64,000 bases of DNA from CAVXNB01 sp963763085 (GTDB taxonomy: Bacteria > Actinomycetota > Acidimicrobiia > Acidimicrobiales > Bog-793): assembly GCA_963763085.1 (NCBI GenBank), contig CAVXNB010000003.1, positions 372,001-436,000 of the forward strand, read 5' to 3'. The notes beneath the pieces were generated by a model. It worked only from the letters and a program-made list of their open reading frames with translations, ran no database searches and had not been told where the DNA came from. The stretch's first letter is position 1, and each line of letters begins with the position of its first letter. Below are positions 9,525 to 18,420 of this stretch, in pieces. Made by a program: the position numbers and the translations under genes.

Positions 9525-10958
9525 TCAGAAGCGGTAGTAAATGAATGGCGCGACTCCCGGTGGGCCGAGCGTCGTGATGACCAGGAGAGCAGCTGCCAGC
9601 ACCGACCCCTGCCCCAACACGCTAAGCCGGGAGAACACCTCTTGTGCGCGCAGGGGCAGGCCTTTCGGGACATATTGGGTGCCTATACCCACCGCGATCG
9701 CCAGGAGGACCCCGAGGCTCACCAGCGGGGACGGCTGCCGCCAGCCCGTGAAGAGGCGTTCGAACATCTGGAATGCCAGGGAAAACGAGGTGGCGCGAAA
9801 GAACACCCAGCCGATGCAGACGAGCTGGAACGTCGCAAAACGTTGCCAAGCGAGCGCCCAGCCCCCCTCCCGCTGAGCGGGGAGCCCGGCCTCGACCCGT
9901 TTCGCCCGGCGATAGTGGCCCAGGCACTGCCCGACGCCGTGGTAGGCGCCCCAGGCGATGAACGTCCAAGCGGCACCGTGCCACAGGCCGCCCAGCACCA
10001 TCGTGATCATGATGTTGCGGTACATGCTGGCTCGTGAGCCCTGGTTGCCACCAAGAGGGATGTAGAGGTAGTCCCGTAGCCACAAGGACAAGGTGATGTG
10101 CCAGCGCCGCCAGAAATCCTGCAACGATCGCGCCGTATAGGGGGCATCGAAGTTTTCCGGAAAGCGGAAGCCGAGCAGGAGTGCGCAACCGATGGCGATA
10201 TCGGTGTAACCGCTGAAGTCGCAGTAGATCTGCACCGCATACCCGTAGATCGCCAGCAGGACCTCCAGCGAGGAGTGACCGCGCGGGTTCGCGAAGACCG
10301 GATCCACGATCTGGGACGAGACGTAGCTCGAGAGCACGACCTTCTTGAACAGGCCGGCCCAGATGAGATAGGCGGCTCTCGGCAGGGCGATGCGCCGCGG
10401 GTCGCGCCGGTGCGCCCGGCGGATTTGCGGCAGGAGGTCCGAGCCCCGGACGATTGGCCCAGCGACCAGATGCGGGAAGAAGGCGACGAAGACGGCGACG
10501 TCCAACCACGGCGACGGCTCGAGGCTGCCCCGGTAGATGTCGATGACGTAGGACAGCCCCATAAAGGTGAAGAAGGAGATGCCCACGGGAAGTGTCACCT
10601 GGAGCAGCGGTATGGGATCGCCGGCTCCGAGGTGGTGGATCACGTTGTCGACGTTGACGCCGAGCCATCCGGCGTACTTGAACCAGCCGAGCAGTCCGAG
10701 CTCGGCAGAGACCGCGACGCTCAGCCAGGCACGCTTGGCCGTCGCGCTGCGCGCCCGATGGACCAGGCGGCCCCCGGCGATCGTGCAGGCGGTTGAGATC
10801 GCCAGCAGGAACACGAACCGCCAGTCCCACCATCCGTAGAACACGTAGCTCGCCGCGAGGATGAAGACGCGCCAACGGGTGGGGAACGGCGCGAGAAGCC
10901 AGTTGCCGACGAAGACGATCCCGAAGAAGATCGCGAAGTCGATTGTCGGGAAGAGCAC
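9525..10958 (-). CDS. MBOAT family membrane O-acyltransferase (AlgI/PatA-like)
   Basis: This 477-residue polytopic membrane protein starts MLFPTIDFAIFF like AlgI. Conserved features are the FPHLVAGPIVRG loop, the DFSGYTDIAIG segment, QDFWRRWHITLSLWLRDY with the first invariant His (about 287), and GGLWHGAAWTF with the catalytic His (about 327). MBOAT proteins of this branch carry acetyl or other acyl groups from the cytoplasm across the membrane for O-acylation of alginate, peptidoglycan or other surface glycans. The downstream SGNH protein (36-base gap, same strand) is the likely periplasmic partner. Which polymer is modified cannot be told from the window, since no polymer-synthesis genes are adjacent. 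Confidence 0.9.
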   Translation of the reverse strand: MLFPTIDFAIFFGIVFVGNWLLAPFPTRWRVFILAASYVFYGWWDWRFVFLLAISTACTIAGGRLVHRARSATAKRAWLSVAVSAELGLLGWFKYAGWLGVNVDNVIHHLGAGDPIPLLQVTLPVGISFFTFMGLSYVIDIYRGSLEPSPWLDVAVFVAFFPHLVAGPIVRGSDLLPQIRRAHRRDPRRIALPRAAYLIWAGLFKKVVLSSYVSSQIVDPVFANPRGHSSLEVLLAIYGYAVQIYCDFSGYTDIAIGCALLLGFRFPENFDAPYTARSLQDFWRRWHITLSLWLRDYLYIPLGGNQGSRASMYRNIMITMVLGGLWHGAAWTFIAWGAYHGVGQCLGHYRRAKRVEAGLPAQREGGWALAWQRFATFQLVCIGWVFFRATSFSLAFQMFERLFTGWRQPSPLVSLGVLLAIAVGIGTQYVPKGLPLRAQEVFSRLSVLGQGSVLAAALLVITTLGPPGVAPFIYYRF

Positions 10959-11174
10959 CCGGCGAGTCCTTCATACGCGCTCTGGCCACGCTGGTCGCGT
11001 AGGCCCTCGGCCGCCTGACGATACATATCCTGTGACCTCGAGGGGTGGAGGCCGTGAACTGTCCCCGACACACGTCCTCGAGGCGCCCCCAAAGCCTCCC
11101 CGAAACCCCTCCTCGAGGAACTGTCCGCGAGCGAGGTCCTCCTCCCCGGACGAAGCGGAAGCGCCGCGTCCGGC

Positions 11175-12164
11175 CTAGCCGCGAGCTTTGATGGCCTCGA
11201 TCAGCTTCGGGACCACCTTGGTGACGTCGCCGACAATACCAAGGTCTGCGATGGTGAAGATGGGTGCTTCGCGGTCCTTGTTGATTGCGATGATGTTCTT
11301 CGCGCCCTTCATGCCCACCATGTGCTGCGTTGCCCCCGAGATGCCGCAGGCGATATAAACCGTCGGCTTCACCGTCTTGCCGGTCTGGCCCACTTGGAAC
11401 GCGTAGGGCACCCAGCCGGCGTCGACGATGGCTCGGGAGGCGCCGGGAGCCCCTTTCAAGAGCCGCGCGAGCTCGGTGACGAGTGCGTAGTTCTCGGCTG
11501 AGCCGAGGCCCCGGCCGCCGGACACGACCACGGCCGCCTCGTCGAGGTTGGGGCCGCTGCGCTCCTCCTCGTGGCGTGCGACGACCTGAGCAGCGTCGCT
11601 CGCCTGCATCTCGGGAGACTCGGGAACGCCGACGGCGACGACCTCCGGGTCCGGCTCGGCGGTCCCCGCCGGCTCGGCGGCGAAGGACTTCGCCCGGACC
11701 ACGAAGATCCCGGGCGGACCGTCGGTGAAACGGGCTCGCAGCACCATCGAGCCGCCGAATATCGCATGCTCAGTCGTCATGTCCCCGTCGGACTCGTCCA
11801 TGCCGACGATGTTGGTGAGGACCGGCCGGTCCAGGCGGACCGACAGCCGCCCGGCGACGTCCCGGCCGTCGTAAGTGGCCCCGATCAGGATCGCATCGGG
11901 GCTGTTACCCGCCGCAACCTGGCCCGCGATCGCGGCCGCGACCTTGGGCGCGGGCAGTGATTCACCGATGTCTCCGACGTCGTAGACCTTCGTTGCCCCG
12001 TACTGACCGAGCGTTGAAGCGGCATCGGCGGCGCCGGAACCCCAGGTGAACGCCTCGACGGTGCTTGCGAAGCCACGCGCCGCCGTCAGCAGCTCGAGCA
12101 CGATGCCGAGCGGCGCCCCGTCGCGCTGCTCGGCGAGAACCCAGATCTTGTCCAATTCAGCCAC
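11175..12164 (-). CDS. etfA: Electron transfer flavoprotein subunit alpha
   Basis: EtfA pairs with EtfB to bind FAD and carry electrons from acyl-CoA dehydrogenases to the respiratory chain. The GTG start at 12164 gives 329 residues. The FAD-binding C-terminal half contains VVVSGGRGLGSAENY, QVGQTGKTVKP and CGISGATQHMVGMKGA, followed by NIIAINKDREAPIF. Its ribosome site (AGGAGG) overlaps the stop of etfB, which ends 5 bases upstream, so translation is probably coupled. The acyl-CoA dehydrogenase at 61.9-63.1 kb and the enoyl-CoA hydratase at 32.8 kb are natural pathway companions. Confidence 0.96.
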   Translation of the reverse strand: MAELDKIWVLAEQRDGAPLGIVLELLTAARGFASTVEAFTWGSGAADAASTLGQYGATKVYDVGDIGESLPAPKVAAAIAGQVAAGNSPDAILIGATYDGRDVAGRLSVRLDRPVLTNIVGMDESDGDMTTEHAIFGGSMVLRARFTDGPPGIFVVRAKSFAAEPAGTAEPDPEVVAVGVPESPEMQASDAAQVVARHEEERSGPNLDEAAVVVSGGRGLGSAENYALVTELARLLKGAPGASRAIVDAGWVPYAFQVGQTGKTVKPTVYIACGISGATQHMVGMKGAKNIIAINKDREAPIFTIADLGIVGDVTKVVPKLIEAIKARG

Positions 12165-12169
12165 CCCTC

Positions 12170-12949
12170 CTAGAGGACCTTGAGCTGCTCGAGGAAGCTG
12201 ATCACGCGCTCGTACGCGTCGCCCTCGTCCACCACGATCTCGCCGGCCTTGCGGGCCTCCGCCGCTTCGACGGAGATGACCTGCTGGCGGGCGCCGGCCT
12301 GGCCGGCGGTCGCCGGGTCCAGCCCGAGATCGGCGACGGTCACCTCATCGACGGGCTTCGACTTCGCGGCCATGATCCCCTTGAACGACGGGTACCTGGG
12401 CTCGACGACGCCGGCGGTCACCGTCACAACGGCCGGAAGAGGGCAGGTGACTTCGTCGTAGCCGGCTTCGGTCTGCCGCTGGACTCGCAAGACGCCGTCG
12501 GTGATCTCGATGTGCTTGGCGAAAGTGATCGCCGGCCAGCCCAGCAGCTCCGCCACCTGGACCGGAAGCGTTCCGGTGTAGCCGTCCGTGGACTCGGTGC
12601 CTGCGAGCACGAGGTCCGGTCCCAGCCGACCGATCGCGGCGGCCAGTACTCTCGCCGTCCCGAGGGCGTCCGACCCGGCGAGGACTGGATCCGAAGCCAG
12701 GACCGCCTTGGCTGCTCCCATCGCGAGCGCCGTCCGCAGGCCGCTCGTCTCCCCGTTCGGTGCCATCGACACGAGCGCCACTTCGCCCCCGCCGGCGCCC
12801 TCCACGAGCTGAAGGCCCATCTCCACGCCGTAGCTGTCCGAATCGTCCATGATCAGCTTTCCCTCACGCACGAGGTTGTGGTTCTGCGGATCGAGAGCCG
12901 GCGGAACGGCGGTATCGGGGATCTGCTTCACACAGACGGCGACGTTCAT
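12170..12949 (-). CDS. etfB: Electron transfer flavoprotein subunit beta
   Basis: The ATG at 12949 (MNVAVCVKQIPDTA) gives 259 residues, the normal EtfB length. The frame stays open upstream but only encodes a Pro/Ala tract. Conserved segments include SDSYGVEMGLQL, VLAGTESTDGYTG, LGWPAITFAKHIE, and a C-terminal lysine-rich region ending MAAKSKPVDEVTVADLGL. EtfB holds AMP and supports the FAD domain of EtfA. It is the first gene of the etfBA pair. A GC-rich region with two perfect hairpins lies upstream. Confidence 0.96.
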   Translation of the reverse strand: MNVAVCVKQIPDTAVPPALDPQNHNLVREGKLIMDDSDSYGVEMGLQLVEGAGGGEVALVSMAPNGETSGLRTALAMGAAKAVLASDPVLAGSDALGTARVLAAAIGRLGPDLVLAGTESTDGYTGTLPVQVAELLGWPAITFAKHIEITDGVLRVQRQTEAGYDEVTCPLPAVVTVTAGVVEPRYPSFKGIMAAKSKPVDEVTVADLGLDPATAGQAGARQQVISVEAAEARKAGEIVVDEGDAYERVISFLEQLKVL

Positions 12950-13009
12950 GTGACGATTCTCCACGACCAGGCGCTCTGTAGCCAACCCTGGGGTTGGGAC
13001 GGGGCGGTC

Positions 13010-13041
<32 letters not shown>

Positions 13042-13052
13042 TGGCGCCCACC

Positions 13053-13093
13053 TGGGCGGGATTTCCAGGGCATAGCACCGGAAATCCCGCCCA
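13053..13093. promoter_or_regulatory. Perfect 14-bp inverted repeat upstream of etfBA
   Basis: The arms are TGGGCGGGATTTCC (13053-13066) and GGAAATCCCGCCCA (13080-13093) with a 13-base spacer. It lies about 100 bases before etfB and 70 bases after the phosphodiesterase stop. It could be an operator for etfBA or part of a double terminator. No T-run follows. Confidence 0.6.
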
Positions 13094-13100
13094 CGTGAGT

Positions 13101-13128
13101 CCGAGAGGCCGCGCCGTCGGCCTCTCGG
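13101..13128 (-). terminator. GC-rich hairpin after the glycerophosphodiesterase gene
   Basis: The 11-bp arms CCGAGAGGCCG and CGGCCTCTCGG are perfect and separated by only 6 bases. The hairpin sits 37 bases past the stop codon of the minus-strand phosphodiesterase gene. The absence of a U-tract is common for actinobacterial terminators. Confidence 0.55.
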
Positions 13129-13164
13129 CGGCCTAGCAGGGCGCCGGCCGGCGGCGCCGGCAAC

Positions 13165-13878
13165 TCAGCGCGGGTTGGGTGCGCCGAGCGAGCCTCGGGT
13201 CCGGCCGAGTGTCCGGAGAGCCGTCGGGACGTCGTTGGTAATCACCGCGTCCGCTCCCAGCCTGTCGAGCTCCGCGATCTGGTCAGGATCGTCCACGGTC
13301 CAGGTCCGTATCCTCAGCCCGGCGACTCTTGCGGCTCTCACCAAGGCTTCGTCCACACGGAGGAAGAACGGGTGCACGGCGCCGTAACCATGACCCTGAG
13401 CAGTCTCGAGCGCCCGAAACGGATCCTCAGCGACCTCCACCAGCATCCCCGTGGCCAAGCCCGGCGAGCAGGCAACTACGGCGTCAAGCACCGTGAGCGA
13501 GAACGACGAAACGACAATCTGCTGCACGTCCGGACGCCCGACCAGCACCTTTGCCACCTCGAGGGCAAGCATCTTGTCGTAATCGGGTCCCTGCTCGCCT
13601 TCGGTTTTTATCTCGACGTTGACTTGTAAAGGGCGGCAGGCAACTAGTGCCTCCTCCAGCGAGGGGATCCACTCGGGCAATTCGAAAGACGGCAACTCCG
13701 CGATCGGACCGACTGCCGGCAAGTCGGCGTCGTGATGGACGACCAAGTCGCCGTCCACGGTGCGCCGCACGTCGAACTCGATCCCGTCGGCGCCCAGTTC
13801 GCGAGCCGCGACAAACGCGTCGACTGTGTTCTCCCTGGTCAGCTGCGCTGCTCCACGATGTGCGAAGATCTCGGTCAC
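13165..13878 (-). CDS. Glycerophosphodiester phosphodiesterase (GDPD family)
   Basis: The enzyme cleaves glycerophosphodiesters to glycerol-3-phosphate and an alcohol. The GTG at 13878 is chosen because it follows a strong purine site (GGGGGGAGGGG) and begins VTEIFAHRGA, the normal family N-terminus. The product has 237 residues. Motifs are FAHRG (catalytic His), ENTVDAF, DGIEFDVRRTVDG with metal-binding Glu and Asp, VVHHDADL with the second His, VNVEIKTEG and RIRTWTVDD. There is no signal peptide, so it should be cytoplasmic. Two hairpins separate it from etfB downstream. Confidence 0.9.
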   Translation of the reverse strand: MTEIFAHRGAAQLTRENTVDAFVAARELGADGIEFDVRRTVDGDLVVHHDADLPAVGPIAELPSFELPEWIPSLEEALVACRPLQVNVEIKTEGEQGPDYDKMLALEVAKVLVGRPDVQQIVVSSFSLTVLDAVVACSPGLATGMLVEVAEDPFRALETAQGHGYGAVHPFFLRVDEALVRAARVAGLRIRTWTVDDPDQIAELDRLGADAVITNDVPTALRTLGRTRGSLGAPNPR

Positions 13879-14079
13879 CTGTGTTGCCCCTCCCCCCGGC
13901 CGATGGATCCCCTGTTGGTCACGCCTCGTCGCGTGGCCGCTACACGCAGTCGTGCTCGTGATCACATGCTTGCACGAACTGGTCTCCTCGCCTACTATCT
14001 GATCTCGCAATCCGAGAACTGACCGCCGCATCGCCGGCCTCCTGCCCGCAATAACGGTTGGGTTTCGGATTGGCGGATT

Positions 14080-14095
14080 TGTGATTTTGTTCACG
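14080..14095. promoter_or_regulatory. CRP-like operator in the whiB1 promoter region
   Basis: The sequence TGTGATTTTGTTCACG fits the cAMP receptor consensus TGTGA-N6-TCACA with one mismatch. It lies about 58 bases upstream of the whiB1 start in an AT-richer stretch. Mycobacterial whiB1 is known to be controlled by CRP and cAMP, so a conserved control circuit is plausible. Confidence 0.6.
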
Positions 14096-14152
14096 GATGC
14101 GCGTGGCGACGACGAGCGTCGACCGCGAATCGCAGGCCGCAGAGGAGGCAGG

Positions 14153-14446
14153 GTGGCTCTGACCTGGACCCGCTCGAGTGAGTGGGACAGCGATGATTGG
14201 CGTAAGGTTTCGGCCTGCCGCGATACCGACCCTGACCTGTTCTTTCCAATCGGAACCACAGGTCAGGCAATCGAGCAGATCGAAGCAGCCAAGGCCGTGT
14301 GCTTTACGTGCGAGGTTCGGGAGGCATGTCTCGAATTCGCTCTTGCAACGAACCAGGAGTCCGGCGTCTGGGGCGCCACTTCTGAAGACGAGCGCCGCAA
14401 GCTCCGCAAAGCGTGGCTCGCCGCTCAGCGTCGCCGCGCTTCCTGA
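14153..14446 (+). CDS. whiB1: WhiB-family iron-sulfur transcription factor, WhiB1-like
   Basis: The GTG at 14153 follows GAGGAGG (14142-14148) and gives 97 residues. Four cysteines (22, 50, 53, 59) match the C-Xn-CxxC-X5-C ligand set for a [4Fe-4S] cluster. The Wbl turn SGVWGATSEDER (about 70-81) and a basic Arg/Lys-rich C-terminus for DNA contact follow. The segment CRDTDPDLFFPIG is close to that of WhiB1. The gene converges with pdtaS, leaving 8 bases between stops, the same neighbour pair as whiB1/pdtaS in Mycobacterium tuberculosis. WhiB1 there is an essential, nitric-oxide-responsive partner of the principal sigma factor. A CRP-like site lies upstream. Confidence 0.92.
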   Translation: MALTWTRSSEWDSDDWRKVSACRDTDPDLFFPIGTTGQAIEQIEAAKAVCFTCEVREACLEFALATNQESGVWGATSEDERRKLRKAWLAAQRRRAS

Positions 14447-14454
14447 CCTCGCGC

Positions 14455-16191
14455 TCAGATCGCCCGGCGCCTCGACGGGATGTCGAGGCGGACGATTGTG
14501 CCTCCCTCCGTTTCCATCGTGATCGTCCCGCCGAGTTGAGTCCGGATCAGGTCGCGGACGATCGACAGGCCAAGACTGCGCGTCTCCTCGATGTCGAAGC
14601 CCGCCGGCAACCCGCAACCATTGTCCCTGACCACGATCTCCAACGCATCGGGGCTCTCGCGAAGAACGAGCTCGACACGGGGCGGTGATACCGAAGCTGG
14701 CTTTTGGACTCCCTCTTCCGCCAGCGGTTCGCCCGCAGACTGACGATCCGCCGACAGGCGGTCCGGGAACGCATGCTCCATGGCGTTCTGGAGCAACTCG
14801 GCTACTGCCACTGCGAGCGGCGTAGCGACCTCAGCCGCCACCGCCCCAAGTCCTCCGTCGACCTCGATCGTGACCGGAAACGAGATCGTGTTGGTCTCGC
14901 GGATCATCTCGACCAGTGACGGAACGATCTCGTCGAAGGGAACCTGTTCGGTGGTCTCACGCGCCAAGATGTCGTGGACGACGGCGATAGCGCGAATGCG
15001 GCGCTCGGCTTCCAGAAGCGCAATCCGACCCTGGGCCTCGTCGGCGCCCAGGCGCCGTGCCTGAAGGCGCAGCAGCGACGAGATCGTCTGAAGGTTGTTC
15101 TTGACGCGGTGATGCACCTCGCGAATGGTGGCGTCCTTGGTCAGCAGGAGCCGGTCCCTGCGGCGAAGGTCGGTCACGTCCCGGATCAGGATGGCGGCGC
15201 CTGTCAGCTCGCCCCTGGCGATGAGGGGGATGCAGCGGATCATCATGATGACGTCGGGTCGCCGCTCGACTTCTTCGATCACAGGGACCTGGCTTGCGAA
15301 TGCCTCGTCGACCGCCGAGGTGTCAAGCCCCAGAAGCGCCAGGCTCGAGCCGACGATGGCGGACGTGATCGAGGCCCGGTGCAACGCGTTGACGGCGTTC
15401 GGCGACGCGTACGTGATGCGCTCTCGAGCGTCGACGACGAGCACGCCGTCGCCCACGCGAGGAGCTTCCTCGACCGCCGCGTCATCGTCGACGAAGGGAA
15501 AGAGACCGTCGGTGACCATGACCGACAAGCGCTCGAACAGCTCGAGATAGACCCGTTCGAGCGTCCCTCGGCGACGAGTGGTCCCCGGCGACCAGATACG
15601 GCAGAGGACGCCGAGCACTCTTTCGCCGTGGCGGACGGGGATGTTCGTGATGCGTACCGGTCCCTCGGCGAGTTCGCTCACCTGCTCGCCGCGGACGATG
15701 ACCCCGGTCCGGTAGGCCTCGACGACGTTCGGCAAATTTTGCGCCGATTGAACTTGGCCGACGAGATCGACCTCGTACAGCGTCTGGCTCGTCGTGGGCC
15801 GGATCTGACCGAGGACGATGAACCCGCCGAGCTCGTCGGACTCGCCGGCCCACCTCCGACCGCGCCAGCCCCCTCCGACCCGCCAGCCCACGCTCCGACG
15901 CCGTCGCCAACCGCCGGCAGTCCGCCCCGCCGGCCCGCCAGCCCCGTCCGACCCGCCGGCCCCCTCCGACCCCGCCGGCTCCCCAGCCGGCCCGTCGTCG
16001 CCATCCCCGTCGTCGCGGGTGGTCGGCACGAACAGCAAGAGGTCGGAGAACGAGAAGTCCGCAAGCAGGCTCCACGACGCCATGAGCCGCTCGAGGTGAA
16101 GGCGATCAGCCAGGTCGAGCGAGGTGTATCGGCGGACGAGGTCGGGCGGTGGGACGATCCCGACCGACAACGGCATCAAGGAAGGATCCAC
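14455..16191 (-). CDS. pdtaS: PdtaS-type sensor histidine kinase (HisKA_2 family)
   Basis: The product has 578 residues and no membrane segment. Residues 1-235 form an N-terminal GAF-like sensor (SWSLLADFSFSDLLLFVP at the start), about 240-340 a PAS domain, and about 350-440 the HisKA_2 dimerisation domain with REVHHRVKNNLQTISSLL (phospho-His about 360). A HATPase domain follows, with ELLQNAMEHAFP, VRDNGCGLP and SLGLSIVRDLI. PdtaS phosphorylates the ANTAR-type antiterminator PdtaR, which is not in this window. A region of about 60 residues (60-118) rich in Gly, Ala, Asp then Arg and Trp interrupts the GAF domain, making the protein longer than the mycobacterial one (501 residues). The gene is convergent with whiB1. 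Confidence 0.9.
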   Translation of the reverse strand: MDPSLMPLSVGIVPPPDLVRRYTSLDLADRLHLERLMASWSLLADFSFSDLLLFVPTTRDDGDGDDGPAGEPAGSEGAGGSDGAGGPAGRTAGGWRRRRSVGWRVGGGWRGRRWAGESDELGGFIVLGQIRPTTSQTLYEVDLVGQVQSAQNLPNVVEAYRTGVIVRGEQVSELAEGPVRITNIPVRHGERVLGVLCRIWSPGTTRRRGTLERVYLELFERLSVMVTDGLFPFVDDDAAVEEAPRVGDGVLVVDARERITYASPNAVNALHRASITSAIVGSSLALLGLDTSAVDEAFASQVPVIEEVERRPDVIMMIRCIPLIARGELTGAAILIRDVTDLRRRDRLLLTKDATIREVHHRVKNNLQTISSLLRLQARRLGADEAQGRIALLEAERRIRAIAVVHDILARETTEQVPFDEIVPSLVEMIRETNTISFPVTIEVDGGLGAVAAEVATPLAVAVAELLQNAMEHAFPDRLSADRQSAGEPLAEEGVQKPASVSPPRVELVLRESPDALEIVVRDNGCGLPAGFDIEETRSLGLSIVRDLIRTQLGGTITMETEGGTIVRLDIPSRRRAI

Positions 16192-16200
16192 CGGCCTCCG

Positions 16201-16863
16201 TCAGGCTGAGCCGGCCGCGTCGGCTAGGCGGATCAGCGTCACTCCGTCGCGAATCGTCACCAGCACACAGACGACGCGCGGATCGTTTCTGACATGGTCG
16301 TTGAAACGCCTGATTGCGACCGTGTTAGGAGACTGGTCACTCGCGTCGACCACGAGCCCGCCGAAGAGTGTGTTGTCCACGGCCAGCAGGCCTCGAGGCG
16401 CGAGCTTCGGCAGTGTCGCCTCGTAATAGTCGAGATAGGAGACCTTGTCGGCATCGATGAACACGAGGTCGAAGGGGCCGTCGAGCGTAGCGATCGTCTC
16501 GAGGGCCGGTCCCTCCCGGATCTCGATCCGATCCGCATACGCGCTGGCGGCGATGTGGTGGCGCGCCAGCGCCGCGTGCTCCGGAGACAGCTCGCACGTG
16601 ATGATCCTGCCGTCTCGAGGCATCCCGGCCGCCATCGAAAGCGACGAATAACCCGTGAAGGCTCCGATCTCGAGGATCCGGCGAGCCCCCATGCCGAACA
16701 CGAGCGCCTCGAGAAACCGGCCCTCAAGCGCACCCACCATCATCCCGGAACGGTCGGGAAACTCGTTGCGGGTCCGTTCCGCCACCTCCGACAGCAGCTC
16801 GCTCGAGGGCGAGGTGTGATCGAGCGCGTACTGCTCGATCTCGGCGGCGACAATCTCAGGCAT
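16201..16863 (-). CDS. SAM-dependent O-methyltransferase, catechol-OMT-like family
   Basis: The ATG at 16863 has a GGAGGA ribosome site and yields 220 residues. Family motifs are RRILEIGAFTGYSSLSMA (SAM glycine loop), ITCELSPEHAALAR, FDLVFIDADKVSYLDYYE (metal-binding Asp and Lys) and LLAVDNTLFGG. Members methylate catechols or other vicinal hydroxyls with Mg or Ca. Several bacterial ones act on antibiotics or have unknown substrates. pdtaS starts 10 bases downstream on the same strand, so the two may share a transcript. No substrate can be inferred. Confidence 0.88.
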   Translation of the reverse strand: MPEIVAAEIEQYALDHTSPSSELLSEVAERTRNEFPDRSGMMVGALEGRFLEALVFGMGARRILEIGAFTGYSSLSMAAGMPRDGRIITCELSPEHAALARHHIAASAYADRIEIREGPALETIATLDGPFDLVFIDADKVSYLDYYEATLPKLAPRGLLAVDNTLFGGLVVDASDQSPNTVAIRRFNDHVRNDPRVVCVLVTIRDGVTLIRLADAAGSA

Positions 16864-16961
16864 AGGGTCCTCCGTCCTTTCAGAAACGCTCAAGGGCACT
16901 CGAGGGCCGGGATGAGCCCTCGTGCCAGATCATGCCTCGCCCGGCGAACGAGCGAGAAGGG

Positions 16962-18420
16962 TCAGTCGCCGGCATCGAGTCCGGCCTCGCCGGAAGCCCG
17001 GTCGCCGGTCGAACGGGCGGTGCTCCTCCTCCGGGGGGCGCGGGGCACCGAGCTGTCAGGACCGGCGCGGTTTCGGCTTCCCGCCTCGGCGGTCGCCGTC
17101 ACCACCTCGTCGCCCCAGATCCTCGCCCCCACGTCCAACAGCCCTCGCAGGTCGGTGACGTGCCCGGGGTGGTACGGCACTGTGGCGGTCACTTCGTGGG
17201 CCGAGGACAGCTCGTGCAGAAGCTCGGCTTCACGCGTCGCAACGAGACGGAAGTTCCCGAAGCTCCGAGCCACCTCGTCGAGCACGCGGCCGACCATCTC
17301 GTTCGACGGGCGGGACGCGGTGGCGGGGTCGACCGGCAGACGAGCAGACAGGAGCTTGGCGATCTCGCCCGCTCGTTGTCCGAGCACCTCGGCACTGCGC
17401 CCGATCGCCGGTTCGGAAAACGAGCTCGGCAACACTTTGTTGCAGACGAGCAAGCCCAGATGCAGGTGGCGCTCGCGAAGGCTCTCGATGAGCTGCTGGG
17501 CGTCGACGGCCGGGACGGCCTCAAGCGTGGTCACGACGACGAAGCTCGTGCGTACGTCGCGCAGGAGTCGGCTCACGGCCTCCGCCCTGGCGACGAAACC
17601 GTCTCTCATCGTCTGGAACAAGATGAAGAAGCCAGCCAGGTCCTCCAGGAACTGGCTCCCCAAGATGCGATCCGCGACCTGGTAAAAGGGTCGGGAGGCC
17701 ATGTTCACGAGCCGCGAGCGGTAGGGCACGATGAGCCACCGGAGCAACCTCGAGGAGAAGAACTCGGCCATACGTGAAGGTGCGTCCAGCAGATCTAGGG
17801 CGTTGAGCGACGGCGGCGTGTCGACGACGAGGAGGTCGTACTCGCCTTCCTCGTGGAGCTCGTACAGACGCTCCATCGCGATGTAGTCGTGCCCCTGGGC
17901 GAAGCGCCTGGTGATATTGCGATACAGCGGGTTGTCGAGGATCTGCTTTGCGGTCACCGGATCGGGGGCATGTCGCCGGACGAGCGCGTCCCATGACTCA
18001 CTCATGTCGAGCATGGCGGCGTACAGCTCACCCTTCGGGCGTACGCCGGCTTCGGAGAATGCCTCGTCCGGCACGCGTCTCGGCTACGTTGCCCAGCCCC
18101 CCCACTCCCAGTGCGTCGGCCAGGCGACGGGCCGGGTCGACCGTGAGCACCAAGACCCGCCCACCGAGCCGTGCCGCGGCCGTCGCCGCCAGAGCGGCGG
18201 AAGTCGTGGTCTTTCCCACGCCTCCGGGTCCGCAGGCGACGACTATCTCCTTCGCAGACAGCAGCTGCTCGAGATGGCGCGTCTGTTCAGGGTCGACGAC
18301 AGAGCCGGCGCGCGCCGATCGACCCGATCCGCCCGAGCCCCGGCTCGTCGGGGTCCGTTGCGCGGCCCGCGACGGGGCCGGCGCGACGCCCCGCTCGGGC
18401 TGCCGACGGGACTCGCTCAC
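16962..18420 (-). CDS. ArsA/Get3-like ATPase, second of a pair, one frameshift
   Basis: Translation starts at GTG 18420, overlapping the stop of the upstream partner (GTGA). The Walker A is CGPGGVGKTTTSAAL, followed by LVLTVDPARRLADALG. Near 18072 the frame slips by one base after NVAETR, then continues PDEAFSEAGVRPKGELYA, with the switch motif YDLLVVDTPPSLNALDLLD. The last 50 residues are Arg/Ser-rich and probably disordered. The family binds tail-anchored proteins (Get3) or arsenite (ArsA). Paired actinobacterial versions such as Rv3679-Rv3680 form membrane-associated complexes. No arsenic genes are nearby, so an arsenite role is unlikely. Confidence 0.85.
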
